DNA of 64,000 nt from Siccibacter colletis (lineage in GTDB: Bacteria > Pseudomonadota > Gammaproteobacteria > Enterobacterales > Enterobacteriaceae): assembly GCF_000696575.1 (NCBI RefSeq), contig NZ_JMSQ01000001.1, positions 248,001-312,000 of the forward strand, written 5' to 3'. Of this stretch, positions 11,096 to 20,872 are shown piece by piece. The notes beneath the pieces are model-generated. The model ran no database searches. It was not told the DNA's origin and saw only the letters and a list, made by a program, of their open reading frames with translations. Within the stretch, counting starts at the first letter, position 1, and every line of letters begins with the position of its first letter. Both the position numbers and the translations under genes were made by a program.

Positions 11096-11464
11096 CTAAA
11101 TGGTTTCTTTCGGATTATTGCTACGCTCAATGATTACACCCACGTTGGCGGCGCGTGCCACCGCACCAGGTTTGCTCACTTTGATGCGTACCCAGGGCGA
11201 AGCAAAGCGGCTCAGCAGGATGTCGGCCACCTCTTCCGCCACGCGCTCCACCAGCGCGAACCGGTTGCCCTCCACGTGGCCGACAATGGCCTCGCTGATG
11301 TCGGCATAGCTCAGACAGTCATTCACGTCGTCGCTTTTCGCCGCGCGGCGGTTGTCCCACGCCATTTCGATATCGAACACTAATTTCTGTTCGATGGTCT
11401 GTTCCCAGTCGTAAACGCCAATAGTGGTGATTACTGAAAGTTGCTCTATAAATACAATGTCCAC
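11096..11464 (-). CDS. folB: Dihydroneopterin aldolase
   Basis: This 122-aa enzyme converts 7,8-dihydroneopterin to 6-hydroxymethyl-dihydropterin and glycolaldehyde in folate synthesis, and also epimerises dihydroneopterin. Conserved parts are GVYDWEQTIEQKLVFDIEM, LSYADISEAIV, NRFALVERVAEEVA and the C-terminal VRIKVSKPGAV. The start is GTG at 11464 with AGGCAGG upstream, giving the same N-terminus as E. coli FolB. A second GTG two codons earlier is possible. It is divergent from plsY. Confidence 0.95.
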   Translation of the reverse strand: MDIVFIEQLSVITTIGVYDWEQTIEQKLVFDIEMAWDNRRAAKSDDVNDCLSYADISEAIVGHVEGNRFALVERVAEEVADILLSRFASPWVRIKVSKPGAVARAANVGVIIERSNNPKETI

Positions 11465-11616
11465 GATCACCTGCCTGAAGGTTGGCTATGCCGGAAGCCC
11501 GGTACGCGCGCGTTGCCAGCGCCATGCTGAACGGCGGGGATACCACTTCCGACTAAATATGCGTATTATCCACAGATGCAGAGAATACAACGACATTTTC
11601 AAAACGGAACAGCGTT

Positions 11617-12243
11617 ATGAGTGCAATCGCGCCTGGGATGATGATCCTCGCGTACCTTTGCGGCTCAATCTCCAGCGCCATTCTGGTCTGCCGCCTTGCG
11701 GGACTTCCCGATCCCCGCGTCAGCGGGTCCGGTAATCCCGGCGCGACCAACGTATTACGAATTGGCGGCAAGGGAGCAGCCGTAGCGGTACTGCTATTCG
11801 ACGTGCTGAAAGGCATGCTGCCGGTGTGGGGCGCGTATGCGCTGGGCGTGACGCCGTTCTGGCTGGGGCTTATCGCCATCGCGGCCTGTCTTGGCCACAT
11901 CTGGCCCGTCTTCTTCCGCTTTCGCGGCGGCAAAGGGGTTGCTACCGCGTTTGGTGCCATCGCCCCTATCGGCTTCGATCTCACCGGCGTAATGGCCGGC
12001 ACCTGGCTGTTAACCGTCTTGCTGAGCGGCTACTCGTCGCTGGGGGCCATCGTCAGCGCGCTTATCGCGCCGTTCTACGTCTGGTGGTTCAAGCCGCAGT
12101 TCACCTTCCCGGTCGCCATGCTCTCCTGCCTGATCCTGATGCGTCATCACGATAACATTCAGCGCCTGTGGCGCGGTCAGGAGAGTAAGATCTGGAAAAA
12201 ACTGAAGCGTAAGAAAGCAGAAGGGAAAGGCGACGCGCCGTAA
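11617..12243 (+). CDS. plsY: Acyl-phosphate:glycerol-3-phosphate acyltransferase
   Basis: This 208-aa integral membrane protein catalyses the first acylation of glycerol 3-phosphate using acyl-phosphate made by PlsX. The three PlsY loop motifs are visible: [13 protein letters not shown] (about 34-46), [21 protein letters not shown] (around 90-110) and a C-terminal [13 protein letters not shown]. The tail is strongly basic ([11 protein letters not shown]). The gene is divergent from folB and convergent with tsaD. Confidence 0.96.
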   Translation: MSAIAPGMMILAYLCGSISSAILVCRLAGLPDPRVSGSGNPGATNVLRIGGKGAAVAVLLFDVLKGMLPVWGAYALGVTPFWLGLIAIAACLGHIWPVFFRFRGGKGVATAFGAIAPIGFDLTGVMAGTWLLTVLLSGYSSLGAIVSALIAPFYVWWFKPQFTFPVAMLSCLILMRHHDNIQRLWRGQESKIWKKLKRKKAEGKGDAP

Positions 12244-12255
12244 GCGCAAAGAGAG

Positions 12256-12278
12256 GATGCAGCCGCCAGGGCTGCATC
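12256..12278. terminator. Hairpin between converging plsY and tsaD
   Basis: A perfect 9-bp stem (GATGCAGCC / GGCTGCATC) with a 5-nt loop lies 12 bp after plsY. It lacks a T-run on either side, so its role as an intrinsic terminator is uncertain. Confidence 0.4.
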
Positions 12279-12287
12279 ACAACAGAT

Positions 12288-13301
12288 TCAGGCGGCAGGC
12301 AGCTCCGCCAGCGGCCAGCGCGGACGCACCGATACACTCAGATCTGCCACACAGCCCGCTTTGAAGCGCACCATGCCCGCATACGCAATCATCGCGCCGT
12401 TATCGGTACAGAACTCCGGACGCGCGTAGAACACCTCCCCGCGACGTTTCTCCATCATCTGCCCCAGCTTCGCCCGCAGGGTGCGGTTAGCGCTCACGCC
12501 GCCGGCCATTACCAGACGCGTAAAGCCGGTCTGATCCAGCGCGCGCTTGCATTTGATCATCAGCGTATCCACCACCGCATCTTCAAACGCACGGGCGATA
12601 TCGGCCCGGGTCTGATCGTCGGTACCGTTATCGCGAATGGTGTTCGCTGCGAAGGTTTTCAGCCCGGAGAAGCTGAGGTCCAGCCCTGGGCGGTCGGTCA
12701 TCGGACGCGGGAAGGTAAAACGCCCTTCCACACCCTGCGCCGCCATTTTTGACAGCAGCGGGCCGCCGGGATAGTCCAGCCCCAGCAGCTTCGCGGTTTT
12801 ATCGAAGGCTTCACCCGCCGCATCGTCAATAGATTCGCCCAGCAGCGCGTACTGGCCGATGCCAGTCACGCCGATAAGCTGGGTGTGCCCGCCGGAAACC
12901 AGCAGCGCAACGAAGGGGAATTCCGGCGGATTGTCTTCCAGCATCGGTGCCAGCAGATGGCCTTCCATGTGATGCACTGCGATGGCCGGCACGTCCCACG
13001 CGAACGCCAGCGAGCGGCCAATGGTCGCCCCCACCAGCAGCGCGCCGACCAGACCCGGCCCGGCGGTGTAGGCCACCGCGTCAATTTCGCTGGCCGCCAC
13101 GTTCGCCTCTTTCATCGCCGCCTGGATCAGCGGAATGGTTTTGCGCACGTGATCGCGCGAGGCGAGTTCAGGCACCACGCCGCCGTAGTCAGCGTGCAGT
13201 TTCACCTGACTATACAGTTGGTTGGCAAGCAAACCTTTCTCATCGTCATAAATGGCGATGCCGGTTTCATCGCAGGATGTTTCGATTCCCAGTACACGCA
13301 T
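12288..13301 (-). CDS. tsaD: tRNA N6-adenosine threonylcarbamoyltransferase
   Basis: This 337-aa protein is the E. coli length. It transfers threonylcarbamoyl to A37 of ANN-decoding tRNAs, working with TsaB, TsaC and TsaE. The ASKHA-fold start [15 protein letters not shown] (5-19), the metal-binding HHMEGHL motif (around residue 110) and the nucleotide-binding [10 protein letters not shown] and [10 protein letters not shown] stretches are all seen. It is divergent from rpsU, as in E. coli. Confidence 0.97.
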   Translation of the reverse strand: MRVLGIETSCDETGIAIYDDEKGLLANQLYSQVKLHADYGGVVPELASRDHVRKTIPLIQAAMKEANVAASEIDAVAYTAGPGLVGALLVGATIGRSLAFAWDVPAIAVHHMEGHLLAPMLEDNPPEFPFVALLVSGGHTQLIGVTGIGQYALLGESIDDAAGEAFDKTAKLLGLDYPGGPLLSKMAAQGVEGRFTFPRPMTDRPGLDLSFSGLKTFAANTIRDNGTDDQTRADIARAFEDAVVDTLMIKCKRALDQTGFTRLVMAGGVSANRTLRAKLGQMMEKRRGEVFYARPEFCTDNGAMIAYAGMVRFKAGCVADLSVSVRPRWPLAELPAA

Positions 13302-13822
<521 letters not shown>

Positions 13823-13869
13823 TTGATTGAGGGTTTGCGCCCTTAATTCAGACCGAGTTGTTGTTATAA

Positions 13870-13906
13870 AAGGCCGTGCTTCCGAAAGGAATGCGCGGCT
13901 TGTTTT
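13870..13906 (+). terminator. Internal operon terminator between rpsU and dnaG
   Basis: An imperfect long stem (GGCCGTGCTTCC / GGAATGCGCGGCTT with a GAAA loop) is followed by TGTTTT. It corresponds in position to the leaky T1 terminator of the E. coli operon, which keeps primase levels low. Confidence 0.7.
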
Positions 13907-14005
13907 CGTTTATATCTTTCATAATTCAAGTTGCAGATTGTGGGTCCACCCACGGCCGTCCTGCCACTCGACTTATGCCTGATAGACAAGCTACTAACGG
14001 GGCTT

Positions 14006-15751
14006 ATGGCTGGACGTATCCCACGCGTATTCATTAATGACCTGCTGGCTCGTACCGATATCGTCGACCTGATCGACGCACGGGTAAAGCTCAAGAAGCA
14101 GGGCAAGAATTTTCACGCGTGTTGTCCTTTCCATAATGAAAAAACCCCCTCCTTCACCGTTAACGGTGAAAAACAGTTTTATCACTGCTTTGGCTGCGGC
14201 GCGCACGGAAACGCCCTGAGTTTTCTCATGGAGTACGACAAGCTCGACTTCGTGGAAAGCGTGGAAGAGCTGGCGGCGATGCACAACCTTGAAGTGCCGT
14301 ATGAAGCCGGCAGTGGCCCAAGCCAGATTGAACGCCACCAGCGCCAGAACCTGTATCAGCTGCTCGACGGGCTGAACGCGTTTTATCAGCAGTCGCTGAC
14401 GCAGCCGGTGGCAGAGCCTGCCCGCCAGTATCTCGACAAGCGCGGCCTGAGTCGCGACGTCATAGAACGCTTCGCCATCGGCTACGCGCCGCCGGGCTGG
14501 GACAACGTATTAAAACGCTTCGGCGGCAATCAGGAAAACCGTGAATCGCTGATAGCCGCCGGCATGCTGGTCACCAATGATAATGGCCGCAGCTATGACC
14601 GTTTTCGCGAACGCGTCATGTTCCCTATCCGCGACAAGCGGGGCCGGGTTATCGGCTTTGGCGGACGCGTGCTGGGCGACGGGCAGCCGAAGTATCTGAA
14701 CTCCCCGGAAACCGACATTTTCCATAAGGGCCGCCAGCTGTACGGCCTGTATGAAGCGCAGCTGAATCAGGCGGAACCGCCGCGGCTGCTGGTGGTGGAA
14801 GGCTATATGGATGTCGTGGCGCTGGCGCAGTACGACATTAACTATGCGGTCGCCTCGCTGGGCACCTCGACCACGGCGGATCATATCCAGCTGCTGTTCC
14901 GGGTCACCAACACCGTGGTGTGCTGCTATGACGGCGACCGGGCCGGACGCGAAGCCGCATGGCGCGCGCTGGAAACCGCGCTGCCGTATATGACCGACGG
15001 CCGCCAGCTGCGCTTTATGTTCCTGCCGGACGGGGAAGATCCCGATACGCTGGTGCGTAAAGAGGGCAAAGCAGCATTTGAAGCGCGGATGGAGCAGGCG
15101 CAGCCGCTCTCCACGTTTCTGTTTAACAGCCTGCTGCCGCAGGTGGATCTGAGCACCCCGGACGGGCGCGCGCAGCTCAGCACGCTGGCGCTGCCGCTGC
15201 TGAATCAGGTGCCCGGCGAGACGCTGCGCATTTACCTGCGTCAGGAACTGGGCAACAAGCTGGGCATTCTGGATGACGGCCAGCTTGAGCGGCTGATGCC
15301 GAAAAAGGCAGATAGTTCTGCTTCACGTCCCGCTCCGGCGCTAAAACGCACAACCATGCGTATACTGATCGGATTGCTGCTGCAAAATCCAGAGCTGGCG
15401 CCGCTGGTGCCAGACCTCTCCGGGCTGAATGCAGAGAAATTGCCCGGGCTTGGCTTATTCCGGGAATTGGTCAACACTTGTTTGTCACAGCCTGGTCTTA
15501 CCACCGGGCAGCTGTTAGAGCAGTATCGCGGAACAAATGAAGCCGCGACCCTTGAAAAACTCTCGATGTGGGACGATATAGCAGATAAGGACATCGCAGA
15601 GAAAACGTTCACCGACGCGCTGGAACATCTGTTCGATTCCGCGCTGGATCTGAGACTGAGTGAACTGATTGCCCGCTCGCGTACCGAAGGGCTGAGCGCT
15701 GCAGAGCGCGAAGAGGTCCGCATCATTACGCTGGCGCGAGCAAAGAAATGA
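14006..15751 (+). CDS. dnaG: DNA primase
   Basis: This 581-aa primase is the same length as in E. coli and makes RNA primers for replication. The zinc-binding domain has the CHC2 pattern CCPFHNEKTPSF with CFGCG (about 39-65). The TOPRIM core has VVEGYMDVVALAQY (about 264-277) and YDGDRAGREAAWRALE (about 308-323). The C-terminal domain that binds DnaB follows from about residue 435. The start at 14006 (MAGRIPRVF) matches E. coli; upstream in-frame ATG codons lie in the leader. Expression is limited by the terminator before it. Confidence 0.97.
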   Translation: MAGRIPRVFINDLLARTDIVDLIDARVKLKKQGKNFHACCPFHNEKTPSFTVNGEKQFYHCFGCGAHGNALSFLMEYDKLDFVESVEELAAMHNLEVPYEAGSGPSQIERHQRQNLYQLLDGLNAFYQQSLTQPVAEPARQYLDKRGLSRDVIERFAIGYAPPGWDNVLKRFGGNQENRESLIAAGMLVTNDNGRSYDRFRERVMFPIRDKRGRVIGFGGRVLGDGQPKYLNSPETDIFHKGRQLYGLYEAQLNQAEPPRLLVVEGYMDVVALAQYDINYAVASLGTSTTADHIQLLFRVTNTVVCCYDGDRAGREAAWRALETALPYMTDGRQLRFMFLPDGEDPDTLVRKEGKAAFEARMEQAQPLSTFLFNSLLPQVDLSTPDGRAQLSTLALPLLNQVPGETLRIYLRQELGNKLGILDDGQLERLMPKKADSSASRPAPALKRTTMRILIGLLLQNPELAPLVPDLSGLNAEKLPGLGLFRELVNTCLSQPGLTTGQLLEQYRGTNEAATLEKLSMWDDIADKDIAEKTFTDALEHLFDSALDLRLSELIARSRTEGLSAAEREEVRIITLARAKK

Positions 15752-16055
15752 CATCTACATAGCAGGTTATGAACCTGACACTGAATTCCGCGGCTTAATT
15801 GCCGATTATTGATCGGGTGAACCCGACAGCCGCACCGCCGGGCAGCGGCATTAAATTAAATGCGCCCGCACTACCAGACGTGTTCGTATCGCAGCAGGAA
15901 GCATGTGATTCATCCGCCAGGTCCTGAATAAACAGCGACGGGGATGCACAGTGCTGCTTTTGCATTGGTTGATACGAACGACGAACGGTAAACGTTATGG
16001 TTGGCGGCGACGCCTGCTAACACAACCCTTATGAATTAAGTGTGGATACCGTCTT
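15752..16055 (+). promoter_or_regulatory. dnaG-rpoD intergenic region
   Basis: This 304-bp stretch has no gene. In E. coli the equivalent region holds the mRNA processing site that lets rpoD message outlast dnaG message. Small hairpin-forming segments are present (for example CGGGTGAACCCG around 15815), but no confident promoter could be placed. The rpoD ribosome site is a weak TGGA about 10 nt before the ATG. Confidence 0.35.
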
Positions 16056-17900
16056 ATGGAGCAAAACCCGCAGTCACAGCTCAAGCTTCTCGTCACTCGT
16101 GGTAAGGAGCAAGGCTATCTGACCTATGCTGAGGTCAATGACCATCTGCCGGAAGATATCGTCGACTCCGATCAGATCGAAGACATCATCCAAATGATCA
16201 ATGATATGGGCATCCAGGTGATGGAAGAAGCACCTGATGCCGACGATCTGTTGCTTGCTGAAAATTCGAACAACACCGATGAAGATGCGGAAGAAGCGGC
16301 TGCCCAGGTGCTCTCCAGCGTGGAATCTGAAATCGGACGCACCACCGATCCGGTGCGTATGTACATGCGTGAAATGGGTACGGTAGAACTGCTGACCCGC
16401 GAAGGCGAAATTGACATCGCCAAACGCATCGAAGATGGCATCAACCAGGTACAGTGCTCCGTTGCCGAGTATCCGGAAGCGATCACCTACCTGCTGGAAC
16501 AGTACGATCGTGTAGAAGCAGGCGACGCACGCCTGACCGATCTCATCACCGGCTTCGTTGACCCGAACGCTGAAGAAGATCTCGCCCCCACCGCCACGCA
16601 CGTCGGCTCTGAGCTTTCCAGCGAAGAGATGGACGATGATGAAGACGAAGATGAAGACGACGACGCGGACGACAGCGACGACGACAACAGCATCGATCCG
16701 GAACTGGCGCGTGAGAAGTTCGGCGAACTGCGTACCCAGTACGAAGTAACGCGCGACACCATCAAGGCGAAAGGCCGCAGCCATGCGAAGGCGCAGGAAG
16801 AGATCCTGAAGCTGTCTGAAGTGTTCAAGCAGTTCCGCCTGGTGCCGAAGCAGTTCGACTACCTGGTGAACAGCATGCGCGTCATGATGGATCGCGTGCG
16901 TACTCAGGAACGCCTGATCATGAAGCTGTGCGTTGAACAGTGCAAAATGCCGAAGAAAAACTTCATCACGCTGTTCACCGGCAACGAAACCAGCGAAACC
17001 TGGTTCAACGCCGCTATCGCAATGAACAAGCCGTGGTCTGAGAAACTGAACGACGTTTCCGAAGACGTGCATCGCGGCCTGCAGAAGCTGCAGCAGATTG
17101 AAGAAGAGACCGGCCTGACCATCGAGCAGGTAAAAGATATCAACCGTCGCATGTCTATCGGTGAAGCGAAAGCCCGCCGTGCGAAGAAAGAGATGGTTGA
17201 AGCGAACCTGCGTCTGGTTATTTCTATCGCCAAGAAATACACCAACCGTGGTCTGCAGTTCCTCGATCTGATTCAGGAAGGCAACATCGGCCTGATGAAA
17301 GCGGTGGACAAGTTCGAATACCGTCGCGGTTACAAGTTCTCCACCTATGCAACCTGGTGGATCCGTCAGGCGATCACCCGCTCTATCGCGGATCAGGCGC
17401 GCACCATCCGTATTCCGGTGCATATGATTGAGACCATCAACAAACTCAACCGTATTTCTCGCCAGATGCTGCAGGAGATGGGCCGCGAGCCGACGCCGGA
17501 AGAGCTGGCCGAGCGTATGCTGATGCCGGAAGACAAAATCCGTAAGGTGCTGAAAATCGCCAAAGAGCCGATCTCCATGGAAACACCGATTGGTGATGAT
17601 GAAGATTCGCATCTGGGGGATTTCATCGAGGATACTACCCTCGAGCTGCCGCTGGACTCTGCGACCACCGAGAGCCTGCGTGCCGCCACCCACGACGTAC
17701 TGGCTGGCCTGACCGCTCGCGAAGCGAAAGTCCTGCGTATGCGTTTCGGGATCGACATGAACACCGACCACACGCTGGAAGAAGTGGGCAAACAGTTCGA
17801 CGTTACCCGCGAGCGTATCCGTCAGATCGAAGCGAAGGCGCTGCGTAAGCTGCGTCACCCGAGCCGCTCTGAAGTTCTGCGTAGCTTCCTGGACGATTAA
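16056..17900 (+). CDS. rpoD: RNA polymerase sigma factor RpoD (sigma-70)
   Basis: This 614-aa protein is the primary housekeeping sigma factor. Region 1.1 lies at the N-terminus. An Asp/Glu-rich stretch (about residues 189-215) sits in the non-conserved region. Region 2.3-2.4 contains [19 protein letters not shown], which melts and reads the -10. Region 4.2 has the helix-turn-helix [20 protein letters not shown], which reads the -35. It is the last gene of the operon and ends at a strong terminator. Confidence 0.98.
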   Translation: MEQNPQSQLKLLVTRGKEQGYLTYAEVNDHLPEDIVDSDQIEDIIQMINDMGIQVMEEAPDADDLLLAENSNNTDEDAEEAAAQVLSSVESEIGRTTDPVRMYMREMGTVELLTREGEIDIAKRIEDGINQVQCSVAEYPEAITYLLEQYDRVEAGDARLTDLITGFVDPNAEEDLAPTATHVGSELSSEEMDDDEDEDEDDDADDSDDDNSIDPELAREKFGELRTQYEVTRDTIKAKGRSHAKAQEEILKLSEVFKQFRLVPKQFDYLVNSMRVMMDRVRTQERLIMKLCVEQCKMPKKNFITLFTGNETSETWFNAAIAMNKPWSEKLNDVSEDVHRGLQKLQQIEEETGLTIEQVKDINRRMSIGEAKARRAKKEMVEANLRLVISIAKKYTNRGLQFLDLIQEGNIGLMKAVDKFEYRRGYKFSTYATWWIRQAITRSIADQARTIRIPVHMIETINKLNRISRQMLQEMGREPTPEELAERMLMPEDKIRKVLKIAKEPISMETPIGDDEDSHLGDFIEDTTLELPLDSATTESLRAATHDVLAGLTAREAKVLRMRFGIDMNTDHTLEEVGKQFDVTRERIRQIEAKALRKLRHPSRSEVLRSFLDD

Positions 17901-17917
17901 TCTTTCCTGCTGAAGCG

Positions 17918-17950
17918 CAAAAAGCCCCGACATGCTCGGGGCTTTTTATT
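17918..17950 (+). terminator. Intrinsic terminator of rpoD
   Basis: The stem AAAAGCCCCGA / TCGGGGCTTTTT with a short loop is followed by a T-run. It can act in both directions and also closes the minus-strand operon that converges on it. Confidence 0.9.
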
Positions 17951-17966
17951 TTCCACTACCCTGCCA

Positions 17967-18425
17967 TTACAGCTCCGCTGGCTGCCACTTTGGATTTTCC
18001 GGCAGCGGAATTAATCCCGAACTGACGCCGTTAATCCCCAACACCTGAATATCCTGACCATTGCGATAAAACTGATACTGCAGAGTTTTAATAAAGCTCG
18101 GCATATCTTCTGAGTGATCGGCTGATTCGCAGGCATCCACATAGACCGCCCCGGTATAGTTATCAGGGAATATGGAATAGATATTGTGGTAGCAATCCCG
18201 GCCATCCAGATAAAACGCCGCGCGTTGATCGCCAATTACCGGCTCGCCTTCATCACCCTGAAACGCGCCGTGAGCAATAATAAACAGATTTTCATCTTCG
18301 CGCAGTCGCGGTAATTCGTTATGGAATACCTTAAACTTGCGCTCAAATACCAGCGGATGATGACGAATAGAGTGGCGGGCAATCTCTTCAAGCTGGCTAT
18401 CATCGGTGCAGACAATAACGATCAT
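17967..18425 (-). CDS. Small protein with a caspase-like His/Cys dyad
   Basis: This 152-aa protein is not assigned to a family. It shows two blocks typical of clan CD (caspase, gingipain, CHAT-like) peptidases. One is a hydrophobic strand ending in HG (LFIIAHG, His52); the other is a hydrophobic strand ending in DAC (VYVDACESA, Cys99). The spacing of about 47 residues fits that fold. There is no signal peptide or TM segment. The start at 18425 is chosen because GGAGA lies 6 nt upstream; the ATG two codons earlier touches that site. It is the last gene of a three-gene operon after the RhiA-like gene (gap 41 bp). Peptidase activity is an inference. Confidence 0.7.
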   Translation of the reverse strand: MIVIVCTDDSQLEEIARHSIRHHPLVFERKFKVFHNELPRLREDENLFIIAHGAFQGDEGEPVIGDQRAAFYLDGRDCYHNIYSIFPDNYTGAVYVDACESADHSEDMPSFIKTLQYQFYRNGQDIQVLGINGVSSGLIPLPENPKWQPAEL

Positions 18426-18466
18426 AATCATTCTCCAGTGAATATTATTCAGGGCCAGGCCGCGCG

Positions 18467-19072
18467 TTAGCGCACGCTCCAGGTGTTGTCGAGATTCAGG
18501 CTCACATCCACGTTATAGATATTGGGATTGAAGGTGATCTTCTGCGCATTAGTGATCGCTTCCACGTCCAGCACCTCACCCACTTCATAATCGCCGAAGG
18601 TCACCCAGTACACCGGATGCGGCGTGAAGCTAAATGCCAGGTTCGGTTGAGCAGGACGCGCAAAGGTGCCGGCCCCGGACATGGCGATGCCGACCGATGC
18701 CACATCAAACGGCACGGTGTTGCTGTTGTGCACATACAGCGTGCCGGCTTTGACGCCGCTGCGCTGGTTGGCAAAGGTCAGCGCGTCGCGGTCGGACGTA
18801 AAATCAATGTGGTTTGCGGTTGTCAAATCTGCCGGCCAGATCTGGGAGGCATCAAACACCACGCCCGGCACCAGCGGCCCGGTCTCATCCCAGATAAAGT
18901 CGTAGTCGATGGTCCAGCTGAATTTCACGCTGGTGGTCGGGTGCGCAGGTTCGGCAAACCAGGCCAGCGACATCAGCTGCGGATCGTTAACGTCCGGCGC
19001 GGTCTGGTAAACGCAGATCTTGCCGTAATTACGGGTATTGTTATGGAAATTAAGCGTGTATTTCTGAGACAT
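18467..19072 (-). CDS. RhiA-like protein
   Basis: This 201-aa protein resembles Rhizobium leguminosarum RhiA, a protein expressed in the rhizosphere under quorum sensing. The shared style is clear in the N-terminal half: FHNNTRNYGKICVYQTAP, MSLAWFAEPAHPTTSVKF and PGVVFDASQIWPADL. It looks like a compact beta-rich protein with no signal peptide or TM segment. The biochemical role of the family is unknown. The ATG at 19072 has AAGGAAA upstream. It sits between a Mor-like regulator and the caspase-like gene. Confidence 0.75.
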   Translation of the reverse strand: MSQKYTLNFHNNTRNYGKICVYQTAPDVNDPQLMSLAWFAEPAHPTTSVKFSWTIDYDFIWDETGPLVPGVVFDASQIWPADLTTANHIDFTSDRDALTFANQRSGVKAGTLYVHNSNTVPFDVASVGIAMSGAGTFARPAQPNLAFSFTPHPVYWVTFGDYEVGEVLDVEAITNAQKITFNPNIYNVDVSLNLDNTWSVR

Positions 19073-19122
19073 AATTATTTCCTTAAAAGTATGAGTGAGT
19101 AGTAAAATAATATGGCCTGCGT

Positions 19123-19626
19123 TTAAACGGCTTCACCTCCTTTTATTTTCCCGGATGACGAGCGGATCATACGGATATTCCGCATACTTACCCCAAAGGT
19201 GCGGGTTAATTCCTGGGATGGCACATTTTCCCGCATTGCCATTTGCATAGCGGCCCGGCGGATAGCAATAAACACGCCCCATGCAGATGGCAACTCAATA
19301 TGCCCAGAGGTATCTGCGCGCTTTGCTAATTTCTGATAATCGAACTCAGTAATATTGACGCCGTACAGCTTCCCAAAGCGGGTAGCGTCTTTGGGCATAT
19401 AAATTTTTCGCCCGCCGTGGCGATACATCAGGTGAAACAGCGTCGCGAACCCGCACACGCCGGCGATCTCAGATGCCGCCCAGGGCATTGACGCCAGAAC
19501 ATAGCGCTGGTGTAATTCACAAAATCGCACCAGCTCGGTTTCATTGTCAGAACGCATTGCGGGTAAGCCGGAGAATAACAACGGATAATCCATGTCAGGA
19601 TCATCATTTCTCATTGTATTATTCAT
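19123..19626 (-). CDS. Mor-like DNA-binding regulator (putative)
   Basis: This 167-aa protein has GGRKIYMPKD (about 71-80), the loop typical of the Mor/C family of phage Mu activators. A C-terminal helix-turn-helix-like segment reads SQELTRTFGVSMRNIRMI. The start at 19626 is chosen because GGAGG precedes it by 6 nt. As the first gene it probably regulates the two genes behind it, which are 50 and 41 bp apart. The family assignment rests on the motif alone. Confidence 0.6.
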   Translation of the reverse strand: MNNTMRNDDPDMDYPLLFSGLPAMRSDNETELVRFCELHQRYVLASMPWAASEIAGVCGFATLFHLMYRHGGRKIYMPKDATRFGKLYGVNITEFDYQKLAKRADTSGHIELPSAWGVFIAIRRAAMQMAMRENVPSQELTRTFGVSMRNIRMIRSSSGKIKGGEAV

Positions 19627-19767
19627 ACTGTCCTCCATCGGTGATTTCTGCGACTGAATAAGTGCAACGTCATTCCGTGGAATCAGTATTAACCTGCGCG
19701 TATAAATTAGACACGGCGGAAGGGTTCCCCCGAAAAAGGGGATTAACAGAAGGGTGTATAATATATT

Positions 19768-19802
19768 TTAAAATAACGAGAGGCCGGAAGCCGAGCCTCT
19801 CG
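19768..19802 (-). terminator. Intrinsic terminator of mug
   Basis: Read on the minus strand, the stem CGAGAGGC / GCCTCTCG is followed by TTATTTT, 22 bp beyond the mug stop codon. Confidence 0.8.
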
Positions 19803-19823
19803 TCGCGGGTGGGATAAGGGTGA

Positions 19824-20330
19824 TTACATGCCGCGAACCATTAATGCCTCATCCAGCTCGCGATAGGCCTCTACCAGCTTCTCTAACGGCGCACGGTTTA
19901 AGCCGCTGGGATTTGGCAGTACCCAGACCTGGGTCGCACCGATAGAAATCTGCTGTTTGCCCCAGTTAGCCCCGCGCTGGCTGAACGCCTGCTCGAAAGC
20001 TTGTTTGCCGAGGATCGCCAGCGCCGTAGGCTGGTAATCTTCGATCTTTTTCACCAGATCGCGTCCACCCTGACGCAGCTCGTGCAGTTTAACTTCCGTT
20101 GCCTGTACCGTCGGGCGCTCTACCAGCATGGTGATACCGCAGCGAGTATCCAGCAGCTCGCGCTCTTCCTCCGGCTTCAGCTGCCGCTCGGTGAAGCCCG
20201 CCTGGTGAATGACTTTCCAGAAGCGATTGCCCGGATGGGCGAAGTGGTAACCGGTATGGGCCGAGGATTTTCCGGGATTGATGCCGCAGAACACCACGCG
20301 CAGCCCCGGTTCGAGAATATCTTGTATCAT
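19824..20330 (-). CDS. mug: G/U mismatch-specific DNA glycosylase
   Basis: This 168-aa enzyme removes uracil or ethenocytosine opposite guanine, starting base-excision repair. Uracil-DNA glycosylase superfamily motifs are present: [11 protein letters not shown] (about 15-25), with the Asn that marks the Mug subfamily, and [10 protein letters not shown] (about 138-147), the DNA-intercalating loop. The ATG at 20330 has AGG 6 nt upstream and gives the E. coli length. A TTG two codons earlier is also open. Confidence 0.95.
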   Translation of the reverse strand: MIQDILEPGLRVVFCGINPGKSSAHTGYHFAHPGNRFWKVIHQAGFTERQLKPEEERELLDTRCGITMLVERPTVQATEVKLHELRQGGRDLVKKIEDYQPTALAILGKQAFEQAFSQRGANWGKQQISIGATQVWVLPNPSGLNRAPLEKLVEAYRELDEALMVRGM

Positions 20331-20417
20331 TAGCAACCTTTCATAACTGACGGATTCCTAAAGTATAAAACCTTGTTCGCAGGTTGCTTAGAAAAACAGC
20401 ACCCGACGCGTAATGGC

Positions 20418-20446
20418 TGGATTGAGGCCAGCAGTTACTTTATAAT
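20418..20446 (+). promoter_or_regulatory. Promoter of the tRNA-Ile2 gene
   Basis: A perfect TATAAT (20441-20446) lies 10 bp upstream of the tRNA and is followed by a C-rich discriminator, as usual for stable RNA promoters. The -35 at about 20418 is poor. Confidence 0.5.
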
Positions 20447-20456
20447 CCCCCGCCAC

Positions 20457-20532
20457 GGCCCCTTAGCTCAGTGGTTAGAGCAGGCGACTCATAATCGCTT
20501 GGTCGCTGGTTCAAACCCAGCAGGGGCCACCA
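20457..20532 (+). tRNA. ileX: tRNA-Ile2 (anticodon CAU, lysidine-modified)
   Basis: This 76-nt tRNA with encoded CCA folds as a normal cloverleaf: acceptor GGCCCCT / AGGGGCC, D-arm GCTC / GAGC, anticodon loop CTCATAA, T-stem GCTGG / CCAGC. The sequence is that of the E. coli minor isoleucine tRNA (ileX), whose C34 is changed to lysidine by TilS so that it reads AUA. Its location next to mug also matches ileX. Its 3' half is the attachment site of the prophage. Confidence 0.96.
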
Positions 20533-20535
20533 AAT
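20488..20535 (+). other. attL of the P2-like prophage (tRNA-Ile2 3' half)
   Basis: These 48 bases run from the anticodon loop through the tRNA 3' end and AAAT. They reappear at 51330-51377 with only two differences, at copy positions 19 and 33. The genes between the two copies are those of one P2/186-like phage. Confidence 0.93.
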
Positions 20536-20872
20536 TTTTACAATAAAATCATGGCGTTACCCCATTATCCTTGATGTGGCATATAGCTCTAGTATTGCCT
20601 CTGCCCCCTTTTTGTCCTCCGACCAAGAATTTTAACCCAAAAGCATTTGCTTTTTTCCTAAGTAAAACCCGCTATGTACAAGGCAAAGAGCAAGGCATCG
20701 TATGTAATTTTTCAAGTTAGCACTTAAATGTATGCATTGTATGTGCATTCACTGTCGCTTATAGTTAAGTAAGGTAAAGGAATTTTTCTCGTTACCACGC
20801 AATTTACTCGCTGCGCTAATGGCTTTTGTTAACTTGATAATTAACAATTTTAAGAGTGATGGATACATTATA
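20536..20872. other. attL-proximal non-coding phage DNA
   Basis: AT-rich sequence with no credible gene. It contains TGCCCCCTTTTTG at 20602-20614, which recurs once next to attR at 51217-51229 and may be an arm-type integrase site. The rest shows nothing recognisable. Confidence 0.4.

Noticed and set aside
16074-17933. A 619-codon open frame on the strand opposite rpoD
   Set aside because: It mirrors the codon periodicity of rpoD, shows His/Phe/Val-rich shadow composition and has no ribosome site; rpoD itself is certain.
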